DNA of 64,000 bases from Chroococcidiopsis thermalis PCC 7203 (GCF_000317125.1 NC_019695.1:5072336-5136335), one strand, 5' to 3'; shown: positions 35,470 to 44,689, counted from the first letter of the stretch. Program-made: numbers and translations. The notes: generated from the sequence alone by a model not told the origin.

Positions 35470-36978
35470 ATGACTGATATCAAAGCAATTGTAATCGGCA
35501 GTGGTTTCGGTGGAGCAGTAGCTGCCTTACGCTTAGGACGAGCAGGAGTTGAAACTCTTGTTTTAGAGAGGGGACGGCGCTGGACAATTGAAGATCCTAC
35601 TAAAAATGCAACTTTTGCAACATTTAGAAATCCAGATAGACGAGCAGAGTGGCTGAATACAGTCACAAAAACCCCAGGTTATGAAGGAATTCCGATTGAA
35701 AAATACACCGGGGTACTCGAAATTTTAGAAAGAGGAGACTACAAGTTTTTAGTCGGGTGTGGTGTGGGTGGTGGTTCTTTGGCATATGGGGGAATTTTAA
35801 TTCAACCACCGCAGGAACTATTCAAGCAGGTGTTTCCTAGCTCCATTAACTATGACGAAATGGATGCTGTTTATTTTCCCCGAGTCCACTCTGTTATTGG
35901 CAGCGCCCCTATTCCAGATGATGTTCTAGAAAGTGAATATTACCTGGGATTAAAGATACTGGAACAACACGCTCTCAAGGCAGGATTCCCTTATGTCGAA
36001 TCTACCAATTGTGGCTTAATCAACGGAGTTAATCGATTTCCAATGGGAATTGATTGGGATATTGTCCGAGAAGAAATGGTAGGAAAAAGAGTGCCATCTG
36101 TGATTGCAGCTGAGTTTTGGTTTGGCAATAACAGTGGTGGTAAAAAAACACTGGATCGAAACTACCTGAAGTTAGCTGAGGAAACGGCTGCCGTTGAAAT
36201 TCGCACTCATCATGTTGTCACCAAAGTTGCGGAAAGACCGGAAGGTGGTTATGCAGTTGTAGTAGACATAATTAACGACTCTGGTGAAGTTATTAACCAA
36301 CAAACTTTAACTTGTGAGTACCTGTTCATGGCTGCTGGTGTCATGGGGACTTGCGAACTCCTAATCAAAGCTAAAGCTAAGGGAGATTTACCAAAAATCA
36401 ACGATCGCATAGGACAGGGATTTGGCAACGATGGCGATACCTATGCCTTTCGCACCAATCTGTCAGAAACTACCAACCCGCATTTAGGCGGTCCAGGTGC
36501 GATCGCTGTTCTCAATTATGATAATCCCATCTTTCCCTGTGTGATGATGCGAGCGCCATTACCGAGATTTGAACGAGATTTTCCGAATAAAAATGTCATT
36601 GGTAGCTTTGTCTTTGCTATGACCCCTTATCGAGGCAACTTTAGCTACGACCCAGCTTCAGATACAGTCCAATTAAATTTTGCCAGCGACCCCAAAGCCA
36701 AAGAAGCTGCTAAGTATTTAGCCGAACTGCTGAGCGAGAAAAATGGTGGCGAAGTGCCTCCGATTGCCTCTCAGACGACTGGTCATCAACTGGGAGGAGC
36801 CTGTATGGGTCAAGTTTGCGATGACTGCGGGCGCGTGGAAGGGCATTCACACCTATATGTTGTCGATGGTGCTTTAATTCCAGGGTCTAGTACCTGTGTC
36901 AATCCGGCACTAACAATCGCGGCGATCGCCGAGCGTTGTCTAGAGCGGATTTTGGCTGAGGATATTCAACATTCATGA
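35470..36978 (+). CDS. GMC-family FAD oxidoreductase
   Basis: This encodes a 502-residue flavoprotein. I place the start at the ATG at 35470, with GAGG ~10 nt upstream; a longer frame overlaps the VOC gene. The Rossmann motif is AIVIGSGFGGAVAALRLGRAG near the N-terminus, followed by the GVGGGSLAYGGIL loop. The C-terminal signature is HQLGGACMGQVCDD with VVDGALIPGSSTCVNPALTI, the cholesterol-oxidase-like branch. Such enzymes oxidise alcohols, with oxygen or another acceptor. It is cytosolic by sequence. Gene 6 of the block; the next gene starts 18 nt later. Confidence 0.87.
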   Translation: MTDIKAIVIGSGFGGAVAALRLGRAGVETLVLERGRRWTIEDPTKNATFATFRNPDRRAEWLNTVTKTPGYEGIPIEKYTGVLEILERGDYKFLVGCGVGGGSLAYGGILIQPPQELFKQVFPSSINYDEMDAVYFPRVHSVIGSAPIPDDVLESEYYLGLKILEQHALKAGFPYVESTNCGLINGVNRFPMGIDWDIVREEMVGKRVPSVIAAEFWFGNNSGGKKTLDRNYLKLAEETAAVEIRTHHVVTKVAERPEGGYAVVVDIINDSGEVINQQTLTCEYLFMAAGVMGTCELLIKAKAKGDLPKINDRIGQGFGNDGDTYAFRTNLSETTNPHLGGPGAIAVLNYDNPIFPCVMMRAPLPRFERDFPNKNVIGSFVFAMTPYRGNFSYDPASDTVQLNFASDPKAKEAAKYLAELLSEKNGGEVPPIASQTTGHQLGGACMGQVCDDCGRVEGHSHLYVVDGALIPGSSTCVNPALTIAAIAERCLERILAEDIQHS

Positions 36979-36996
36979 CTTTTGGGGAGGTCAATC

Positions 36997-38448
36997 ATGA
37001 GCCAGGAAGAAACACAGAAAGTCGCCGAAAAGTGGTTCAACGCGCTAGATCTAGCTGACTATGAAACCGCAATGAGTTGTCTGGCAGACGATATCGAGTG
37101 GATCAATCTCCAACCAGTTAAGGGTGTCAGCGATATCATTCCCTGGATTGGTACGTCTCACGGTGTTGCTGAGGTGACAAAATCTTTTCAAGTCCGCGAT
37201 CGCATAGCTGAGGTTAAGGTTTTTAAACCTGTCGAGCTAGTCGTGCAAGGCGATCGGGCATTTGGCACCGTGCATGACATGACAACAATTAAAGCAACTG
37301 GACTCACCTTCGACGTCACTTTTGCTACCTGGATGCAGATTCAAGATGGGAAAATTGTGAAATGGAAATCTTACTGCGACCCGTCCCCGATCGTTGCAGC
37401 ATTTCGGGGAGATTCAAAGGCTCGTTTAATCGAAGCTGTAGAAAATGAGGATCTAGAGGCAGCTACAAGTCTCCTACAACAGGGAGCCGATCCTAATACC
37501 CGCAATCCAGAAAACGGATTGACTGTATTAATGACCGCCGCCTGTCACGCCAATGTTGCAATGGTGAAATTATTGCTCGATGCTGGTGCAGACGTTCTAA
37601 CTACCGATCGTAAAACTGGGGCAACTCCCTTACATAAAGCTTGCCAGGGCGGTAGTGTAGAAGTCGCTCGGCTGCTTTTAGATGCCGGAGCATTTATTGA
37701 CGCTGTTACGCCGACAATGGGTCATACTCCAATTATGGATGCCCTGTGGTACAAGTGGTTGGAATTGGTGAAGTTACTCGTCGAACGAGGGGCAAACCTC
37801 AATTTGAGTACTCACTATGGCTTTACGCTAGACGATCACCTTAACTTTGAACTCAACGTCAACCAAGGCGAAGAAAAGCAGAAATTTATTGTCATTAAAC
37901 AAATCGTTGATGCGGGTAGAAAAGCTGCACGAGAAAGTATTGAATCTCAACAAGTCATGGCAGCAACCGATCGAGGAAATCTGGATGCAGTTAAGCAGTT
38001 AATCGAGAATAAGGCTGATGTCAATACTGTTTATCCTCACATAAATTCCTTTCTCGATGGACATACTCCTCTTTTAGTTGCTGCCCGCGATGGGCATACA
38101 GAAATCGTCAGGGAACTCTTGAAAGCAGGTGCGAAAGTCAGGGTCGAAGACTGGGTATTTAAGGGGTCTCCTATCCATAAAGCAACTTATAACGGTAATC
38201 CTGAAATTTTGAAAATGCTGGTGGAACACCCCGATATCGATCTGGACGTGCAGGGACCGATCAATGGTTACACGCCCCTTCACGATGCTCTTTGGCATGG
38301 ATATAACGAATGTGCTGAAATTCTGATTAATGCGAATGCCCGATTAGATTTGAAAGGACATGATGGCAAAACACCTTTGGATATTTCTATTGACGTATAT
38401 GGTTCAGATGGTGAAATCCCAAAATTGATTCGCTCAAAAATGATATGA
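36997..38448 (+). CDS. NTF2/SnoaL domain fused to ankyrin repeats
   Basis: This encodes a 483-residue protein. Residues ~1-135 are an NTF2/SnoaL domain (KVAEKWFNALDLADYETAM, then GRAFGTVHDM-like and WMQIQDGKIVKWKSYCDPSP). Residues ~140-480 hold about eight ankyrin repeats (e.g. GLTVLMTAACHANVAMVKLL, TPLHKACQGGSVEVARLLLD, GHTPLLVAARDGHTEIVREL). The catalytic-looking fold plus a protein-binding array suggests a scaffolded enzyme. GGGGAGG precedes the ATG at 36997. It is the second NTF2-fold protein of the block (gene 7), and this one is not exported. Confidence 0.85.
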   Translation: MSQEETQKVAEKWFNALDLADYETAMSCLADDIEWINLQPVKGVSDIIPWIGTSHGVAEVTKSFQVRDRIAEVKVFKPVELVVQGDRAFGTVHDMTTIKATGLTFDVTFATWMQIQDGKIVKWKSYCDPSPIVAAFRGDSKARLIEAVENEDLEAATSLLQQGADPNTRNPENGLTVLMTAACHANVAMVKLLLDAGADVLTTDRKTGATPLHKACQGGSVEVARLLLDAGAFIDAVTPTMGHTPIMDALWYKWLELVKLLVERGANLNLSTHYGFTLDDHLNFELNVNQGEEKQKFIVIKQIVDAGRKAARESIESQQVMAATDRGNLDAVKQLIENKADVNTVYPHINSFLDGHTPLLVAARDGHTEIVRELLKAGAKVRVEDWVFKGSPIHKATYNGNPEILKMLVEHPDIDLDVQGPINGYTPLHDALWHGYNECAEILINANARLDLKGHDGKTPLDISIDVYGSDGEIPKLIRSKMI

Positions 38449-38493
38449 ACGGAAGCTTCATTGAGGACGACTTTAGACTGTAGGAAATGGATT

Positions 38494-39141
38494 ATGTTGG
38501 TTTCTCATTTGTACCAGTCGGGATCTCGGCATCACTTTTCTAAAGGGGTACTAAAAAACCGGGAAGAAACAGCAAAACTGCAAGGAAAAAAAATTGGTAT
38601 TCTGATTGAAAGTGACTTCTACGAACATGAAATTTGGTATTACCATTACCGCTTTGCAGAAGAAGGTGCTGAAACTCATCTCCTCACCCGCTTGTGGGGG
38701 CAACAGTCTTTAACTTTTCAAGGACATGAATATCATGCACCGCTGGATTGTCATGAAAGTTTTGAGGATATAGACGATCGCGAACTCAATACTTATGCTG
38801 CTATCATTGTACCATCTGCCTTTGTAGCTGACCGTCTCAGGTATACAGAAGATCTAAGCCAACTTCCACCAGCTACTGGATTTCTGAAGCAAGCTTTTGC
38901 CAATCAAAACATTTTGAAAGGAATTATTTGTCATGGTATGTGGCTAGTTGCACCTGTGCCAGAACTAGTACGCGATCGCCGCGTGACTTGCCACAACAAT
39001 TTGCATGGTGATGTTGTGAATATGGGTGCTATCTACACCGATCGAGATGTGGTTGTGGATGGAGATTTAGTCACAGGACGTAGCGGCGCTCATTGTCACT
39101 TATTCGCCCAGAAAATCATTGAAATACTGGCTGTAAGATAA
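38494..39141 (+). CDS. DJ-1/PfpI family protein 2
   Basis: This encodes a 215-residue protein. I prefer the ATG at 38494 (AGGA upstream) over a TTG 11 codons earlier. After ~30 leader residues, the PfpI fold starts KKIGILIESDFYEHEIWYY (acidic residue at the usual site) and has the nucleophile elbow KGIICHGMWLVAP with the Cys146-His147 pair typical of PfpI. It ends with the VVVDGDLVTGRSGAHCHLFA strand-helix that is usually GRxP. It is only distantly related to gene 1, so the two probably do different reactions. Gene 8 of the block. Confidence 0.83.
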   Translation: MLVSHLYQSGSRHHFSKGVLKNREETAKLQGKKIGILIESDFYEHEIWYYHYRFAEEGAETHLLTRLWGQQSLTFQGHEYHAPLDCHESFEDIDDRELNTYAAIIVPSAFVADRLRYTEDLSQLPPATGFLKQAFANQNILKGIICHGMWLVAPVPELVRDRRVTCHNNLHGDVVNMGAIYTDRDVVVDGDLVTGRSGAHCHLFAQKIIEILAVR

Positions 39142-39167
39142 ACATTAAATAATAGAGGAAGTGGGGT

Positions 39168-41264
39168 ATGGCGCTAATAGTATATCCGCCCAAAACTGCA
39201 TATAAAATAGAGAAGGGACACCCACATCCTTTGGGAGCAATTCCAGATGAAAATGGGGTAAACTTCTCGATTTTTTCAGAACATGCTACAGGTATAGAAC
39301 TATTGTTGTTTGACGAACATGATGACCCAGAACCCATCCAAGTTATTCAATTAGACCCCGATGTCAATAAAACATTCCACTTCTGGCATGTCTATGTCAG
39401 CGGGCTGCAACCAGGGATGCACTACGCCTATCGAGTTGACGGTTCTTCCGATCGCAATGGCGGACACCGCTTTGATAAAAATAAGCTGTTAATTGACCCA
39501 TATGCTAAAGGAAATAACAAAACTCTTTGGCAGCGAATGAATGCATGTTTACCTGGTGATAATTTGACGACATCAATGAGAAGTGTTGTCATTGATACAT
39601 CAGAATATGACTGGGAAGGCGATCGCCCGCTCAATCGTCCCATGAGCGAAACTATCATCTATGAGATGCATATTGGCGGGTTTACTAAGTCACCGACATC
39701 GAGTGTCAAGCATCCAGGAACATTCGCTGGAGCGATCGAAAAAATTCCTTACCTTAAGGAATTAGGCGTTACAGCAGTTGAACTCATGCCTGTATTCGAG
39801 TTCGACGACACAGAAATTCTGCGGGATGTGGACGGCAAGCCCCTGAAGAACTACTGGGGCTACAGTACTATGAGTTACTTTGCCCCTCACACTGGTTATT
39901 GCGTTAACCCTCAAATCGGCAACCACGTTCGAGAGTTTCGCGACATGGTTAAAGCCCTGCATCAAGCTGGGATTGAAGTAATCTTGGATGTAGTTTTTAA
40001 CCACACCGATGAAGGCAACCATCAGGGACCTGTCTTCTGCTTTAAGGGCATTGATAATAGCATCTACTACTATCTGGTGGCAGGAGATAAGCAGTACTAC
40101 TACGATTACACTGGCTGCGGCAACACATTCAACTGCAACCATCCCATCCCTGAAAAGCTAATTGTCGAGTCTCTCGAATACTGGGTGAAAGAATTGCATA
40201 TTGACGGCTTCCGCTTTGATGAAGGGTCAGTCCTATCTCGCGGGCAAGATGGAGTGCCGTTACAGTATCCGCCAGCCATTTGGAATATCGAGTTATCTGA
40301 AACGCTTGCCGATACCAAAATCATTGCTGAAGCTTGGGATGCGGCTGGACTTTACCAAATTGGCTATTTCCCAGGGTATCGTTGGGCAGAGTGGAACGGA
40401 CGCTATCGAGATGATATTCGGCGCTTTGTCAAAGGTGAGTCTGGCATCGTGGGTGCTGTTGCGGCTCGGATTGCTGGTAGTGCTGACCTATACCAAAATC
40501 ACGGACACTTGCCGATCAATAGCGTGAATTTTATTACTGCCCATGATGGTTTCACGTTAAACGATCTGGTTTCGTACAACCAGAAACATAACGAAGCAAA
40601 TGGAGAAGGTAATCGAGATGGCATTGATGAGAATTTGAGCTGGAATTGTGGCGTTGAGGGTGAGACGAGCGATCGCTGGGTGGAAGATCTGCGCGATCGC
40701 CAGATTAAGAACTTTGCCGCCATTCTCCTGCTTTCCCAAGGCGTACCGATGATTGTGATGGGGGATGAAGTTCGGCGGACTCAAAAAGGTAATAATAACG
40801 CCTATTGTCAGGATAACGAACTCGGTTGGTTTGATTGGAATCTGGTTGAGAAAAACAGCAAATTGTTCCGATTCTGGAAGTTAACGATCGACTTCCGCCT
40901 GCGCCATTCCAATTTACATCGCTCCCGTTACTTCACGGGTAGTGTAAATCAGCGTGGCTTAGCAGACATCTCCTGGCATGGTTGCCAGTTATACAGCCCT
41001 GGTTGGAACGATCCCAACGCTCGCGTTCTGGCATTTACCTTAGGGGGTTTCAACGAAGAGGCAGACATTCATGTCATGCTCAACATGTACTGGGAAGAAC
41101 TTGAGTTTGAAATTCCTGCCGTTGCAGGCAAGCAGTGGTATAGAGCTATAGACACCGCTCAGAATTCTCCCTTAGACATTGCAGAACCAGGCAAAGAAAC
41201 CCTGGTAACAAGTAACACCTACTTTGTGCAAGGTCGTAGTGTTGTTGTACTAATTTCTCAGTAA
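39168..41264 (+). CDS. Glycogen debranching enzyme (GlgX/isoamylase-type GH13)
   Basis: This 698-residue glycoside hydrolase cuts alpha-1,6 branches of glycogen or related glucans. Residues ~15-110 form the CBM48-like N-terminal domain (HPLGAIPDENGVNFSIFSEH). The barrel has VILDVVFNHT (region I), DGFRFDEGSVLSR with nucleophile Asp351 (II), IIAEAWDAAG with acid Glu388 (III) and NFITAHDGFTLND (IV). It is intact and of normal length. Its position in a block of tailoring-type enzymes is odd for a debranching enzyme, which suggests it feeds or modifies a glucan there. Gene 9, 26 nt after gene 8. Confidence 0.88.
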   Translation: MALIVYPPKTAYKIEKGHPHPLGAIPDENGVNFSIFSEHATGIELLLFDEHDDPEPIQVIQLDPDVNKTFHFWHVYVSGLQPGMHYAYRVDGSSDRNGGHRFDKNKLLIDPYAKGNNKTLWQRMNACLPGDNLTTSMRSVVIDTSEYDWEGDRPLNRPMSETIIYEMHIGGFTKSPTSSVKHPGTFAGAIEKIPYLKELGVTAVELMPVFEFDDTEILRDVDGKPLKNYWGYSTMSYFAPHTGYCVNPQIGNHVREFRDMVKALHQAGIEVILDVVFNHTDEGNHQGPVFCFKGIDNSIYYYLVAGDKQYYYDYTGCGNTFNCNHPIPEKLIVESLEYWVKELHIDGFRFDEGSVLSRGQDGVPLQYPPAIWNIELSETLADTKIIAEAWDAAGLYQIGYFPGYRWAEWNGRYRDDIRRFVKGESGIVGAVAARIAGSADLYQNHGHLPINSVNFITAHDGFTLNDLVSYNQKHNEANGEGNRDGIDENLSWNCGVEGETSDRWVEDLRDRQIKNFAAILLLSQGVPMIVMGDEVRRTQKGNNNAYCQDNELGWFDWNLVEKNSKLFRFWKLTIDFRLRHSNLHRSRYFTGSVNQRGLADISWHGCQLYSPGWNDPNARVLAFTLGGFNEEADIHVMLNMYWEELEFEIPAVAGKQWYRAIDTAQNSPLDIAEPGKETLVTSNTYFVQGRSVVVLISQ

Positions 41265-41301
41265 TTTTGTTAATTCTTTCTCTACATTTAAAGCAAATCC
41301 A

Positions 41302-43434
41302 ATGAATAAAATAGACTTTACTTTCTCAGACTTGATTGCTGGGTATGTAACACAGTTTGACAAGACCAAAGACACCTTTAGCTTAAAAACCTCCGACAAT
41401 CGAGAATTTCTCGTTCAATTAGCCCCGACTGCCTTTGGCGAACTGGTACGTAACTTAGGAGAGGCGTATCGCGATGCGACTGCCCAAATGCGAGAAATGC
41501 TCGTACCAGGACGATTTGTCTTTGCTTATGGCATCTTTTACCCAGATGGAGAAAACGGCGACTGCGCTTTTGCAGCCAATCACCTTGTTTTTCTGGGTCG
41601 TAGCGAGAACGAATACCTGTTTGAAACGCAAAACTGGTGGATTAAGCAGGTGCGGCAGTTAGCCGATTTCTATCTAGAAGCTGAGTTTGGCGACGGGGAA
41701 ATTGACTACTCCGAATACCGTACTAACCTCACCATCGCAGGAGATAAGCAAAAGTCCGGTCGTCAAGAAACGGACACGATCTCGCGTCTAGTTTATGGCT
41801 TTGCCTCTGCTTATTTACTCACTGGGGAAGATCGTTTTCTGGAAGCTGCGGAAAAGGGTACGAAATATCTGCGCGAACATATGCGTTTCCGCGATGAAAG
41901 CGAGGGTATTTGCTATTGGTATCATGCTGTTGATATTAAGGCGGACGGCAGCGAGCAAAAAATCTTTGCCTCAGAATTCGGCGATGACTACGACGCGATT
42001 CCCTGCTACGAGCAGATTTACGCCTTGGCAGGTCCTACGCAAACTTACCGAGTCACAGGCGATCGCTTAATTAAAGATGACATCAAGGCAACGGTTAATC
42101 TATTTCACCGATTTTTCAAAGACAAAAGTGAAAAAGGCGGTTACTATTCTCACATCGATCCAATTACCCTTAGTCCCTATAGTGAATCCCTTGGGCGCAA
42201 TCGGGCTAAAAAGAATTGGAACTCGGTCGGCGACCACGCCCCCGCCTATTTAATCAATCTCTGGTTAGCCACTGGCGAACCAGAATATGCCGACTTCCTA
42301 GAGTATACCTTTGACACGATCGCTGCCCATTTTCCCGATTATGATGCTAGTCCTTTCGTCCAAGAGAAGTTTAATGATGACTGGTCAAAAGACTACCATA
42401 CAGTGCAGCAAAACCGAGCAATTGTGGGTCACAACCTGAAAATTGCTTGGAACTTGACGCGGATGCACAGTCTCAATGCCAAAGAAACATATAAAAATTT
42501 TGCTGAGAAGATCGGTCACGTTATCCCTGGCGTTGGTTGCGATCGCCAGCGCGGTGGCTGGTATGACATGGAAGAAAGAGTATTAGCTCCAGGTCAAAAG
42601 TTCTATCGACTCGTCTGGCACGATCGCAAGGCTTGGTGGCAACAAGAGCAAGGAATTCTGGCTTACTACATCATGGCTGGTGTCTATCAAGACCCTGATT
42701 TCATTCGGTTTGCCCGCGAAGGTGCTGCCTTCTATAACGCTTGGTTTCTGGATACCGAATCTGGTGGGGTCTATTTCAATGTTTTAGCCAATGGACAACC
42801 CTACGCACTGGGTACGGAACGCGGTAAAGGCAGCCACTCAATGGCTGGTTATCACTCTTTTGAGCTGTGCTACCTAGCAGCTATTTATATCAACTTGTTG
42901 ATTAATCAGGAACCAATGGATTTCTACTTCAAGCCAATGCCTGGAGGTTTCCCAGATAATATTTTGCGAGTACAGCCAGATATTCTACCACCTGGCAGCA
43001 TTCGGATTGGAGAAGTGTGGCTCAACGGTCACAAATACACTAATTTCGATCCTGAAGCGTTAACGATCGAACTACCAACCGATCGAAATGAAATGAAGTT
43101 CAGAGTAAGAATAGTGCCTGCTGGGGTTGATTTCGATGCTGACTTGATAGAAGTCAGCGATGGGGTAGCGAAGATCGATTTAGCTGGTTCTCTAGAGCCA
43201 AGCATGTTGAAATATTTTAAGGAAGAGTTGGAGAAGGCTCATGGAGTCAAAGGTGTGATCCTGAATATGCAAGATCTCAAGTCGATCTCCGATGAGGCTT
43301 TGCGGTATCTTGCCTTTTATAAACAAAAAGCTGGCAGTGATTTTAGTATCGCTGTCTTGGGTGCTGAAGGATCTGTGAAAGCAGCGATCGAGCAAAGCGA
43401 ACTCAATGAAGAAATCAGTTTGCTAGCTCAGTAA
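41302..43434 (+). CDS. AGE-family epimerase with N-terminal OB-like and C-terminal STAS-like domains
   Basis: This encodes a 710-residue protein with three parts. Residues ~1-105 (DLIAGYVTQFDKTKDTFSLK, ...MLVPGRFVFAYGIFYPDG) look like a small beta-barrel. Residues ~110-555 form an (alpha/alpha)6 barrel of the N-acylglucosamine/cellobiose 2-epimerase group, with IVGHNLKIAWNLTRM and KAWWQQEQGILAYY. Residues ~610-710 resemble a STAS domain (VAKIDLAGSLEPSM, KGVILNMQDLKSISDEALRY). STAS domains usually mediate phospho-regulated protein contacts. The serine just after the LKSI run may be the switch residue; I cannot confirm this. Gene 10, last of the block, with a hairpin following. Confidence 0.78.
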   Translation: MNKIDFTFSDLIAGYVTQFDKTKDTFSLKTSDNREFLVQLAPTAFGELVRNLGEAYRDATAQMREMLVPGRFVFAYGIFYPDGENGDCAFAANHLVFLGRSENEYLFETQNWWIKQVRQLADFYLEAEFGDGEIDYSEYRTNLTIAGDKQKSGRQETDTISRLVYGFASAYLLTGEDRFLEAAEKGTKYLREHMRFRDESEGICYWYHAVDIKADGSEQKIFASEFGDDYDAIPCYEQIYALAGPTQTYRVTGDRLIKDDIKATVNLFHRFFKDKSEKGGYYSHIDPITLSPYSESLGRNRAKKNWNSVGDHAPAYLINLWLATGEPEYADFLEYTFDTIAAHFPDYDASPFVQEKFNDDWSKDYHTVQQNRAIVGHNLKIAWNLTRMHSLNAKETYKNFAEKIGHVIPGVGCDRQRGGWYDMEERVLAPGQKFYRLVWHDRKAWWQQEQGILAYYIMAGVYQDPDFIRFAREGAAFYNAWFLDTESGGVYFNVLANGQPYALGTERGKGSHSMAGYHSFELCYLAAIYINLLINQEPMDFYFKPMPGGFPDNILRVQPDILPPGSIRIGEVWLNGHKYTNFDPEALTIELPTDRNEMKFRVRIVPAGVDFDADLIEVSDGVAKIDLAGSLEPSMLKYFKEELEKAHGVKGVILNMQDLKSISDEALRYLAFYKQKAGSDFSIAVLGAEGSVKAAIEQSELNEEISLLAQ

Positions 43435-43442
43435 AAGGTTAA

Positions 43443-43467
43443 AGGTTAAAGGTTTTCCCTTTAACCT
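43443..43467 (+). terminator. Hairpin at the end of the ten-gene block
   Basis: AGGTTAAAGG pairs perfectly with CCTTTAACCT across a 5-nt loop, starting 9 nt after the last stop. It lacks a T run, so it may be a processing or stability hairpin rather than a full terminator. Confidence 0.5.
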
Positions 43468-43645
43468 CACAAATCAACTTGCCAAGTTGATGCTGAATCC
43501 TATTTTACTAAGAATACTGAAGCTACAAGCTTAAATTGAGATACTCTATCAACCTTAATTTTGGCTCTGATTTTTATCGTCGCTAAAATCATTGCTAAAC
43601 TTGGATTTTCTGCAAGACTTGTTGAACTATTTTGTGTAAATAGAC

Positions 43646-44689
43646 ATGCGTAGAAATTTTGTTTATTTTTCTGCTTTGTTATCCTTTTGTCTACCTATTA
43701 ATGAACTCAAAGTCATTGCTCAAGAAACTTCTGAGAAAAAAACTACAATTCAATTAACCCAGACTCTACCCAAGCTCGATCGATCTACTGAAGTTGCAGT
43801 AGGGATGTATTTGATCGATTTTGATGATTTCAATGAACAAGAAGAGTCTTTTACACTCGATGGTTACTTGTTTTTGAATTGGAGAGATGAACGTCTAGCT
43901 TTTAATCCAAGTCAGACTGGAGGAAAACATAAAACTTACAACTCAGGGCAAATTTGGACACCTAATGTAAGTTTTTTGAATATTGAAGGCAAGCGAGAAG
44001 CAGCTTATAAAGAATTGAAGGTAAAACCTGACGGTACTGTATCTTACAAGGAAAAGTTTACAGGTCAATTTAATTACGAACTCGATCTGAAAGAATTTCC
44101 TTTTGATAGTCAAAAAATTCAAATTATCCTCACAACCTTAGATGATAGTAAAAACATAATTTTCACTGTAGATAAGACCAAAACTGGCAAATCTCAAGAT
44201 GCTTTTTTGGCGGGATGGACAATCGGAGAGGAGCAGGCAAATGTCAGAACTATTAAATCAGATATTGAAGAAGTATATCTTCCAGAATTTGTGTATGAAA
44301 TTGATGTTTTTCGTTATTCTAAACCATACATTTGGAATATAATTCTTCCACTCTTGTTTATCATTGGACTTTCCTGGACGGTATTTTGGTCGAGGTCTTT
44401 TGAATCTAATACTGTTATAGCTACCAGTTCTTTATTATCAGCGATCGCCTTCAATATAGTAGTTGCAGAAGAATTACCAAAAGTCGCTTATCTAACTTTC
44501 ATCAATGGATTTATTCTGATTGTGTATATTTTCATTTGTTTAGTAGTTATTTACACTGTAGTCAAACATCGGCTCGATTTAGAAAAATAGAAAGAGCGAT
44601 CGTTGAAGATCGATCGGGTAGCACGTTGGTTAGTTCCAGTTATGTTTGCGGCATCCAACATCGGATTACTTGCATTTTTTTTACTTTAA
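43646..44689 (+). pseudogene. Pentameric ligand-gated ion channel (GLIC-like) with an in-frame stop before M4
   Basis: This closely resembles the proton-gated channel GLIC of Gloeobacter. It has a signal peptide (~1-25), an extracellular beta-sandwich (EVAVGMYLIDFDDFNEQEES, then DGYLFLNWRDERLAF, then DLKEFPFDSQKIQ at the Pro-loop), M1 (~228-248, with GLSWTVFWS), M2 (~253-275, keeping Glu253 at the -2' position but with Ala266 where GLIC has His235) and M3 (~281-305). Translation stops at TAG 44588-44590 after 314 residues. The same frame continues to TAA 44687 and encodes the missing M4 (RVARWLVPVMFAASN...). One base change, a sequencing error or stop read-through would each explain it. Read-through length is 347 residues. 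Confidence 0.85.
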
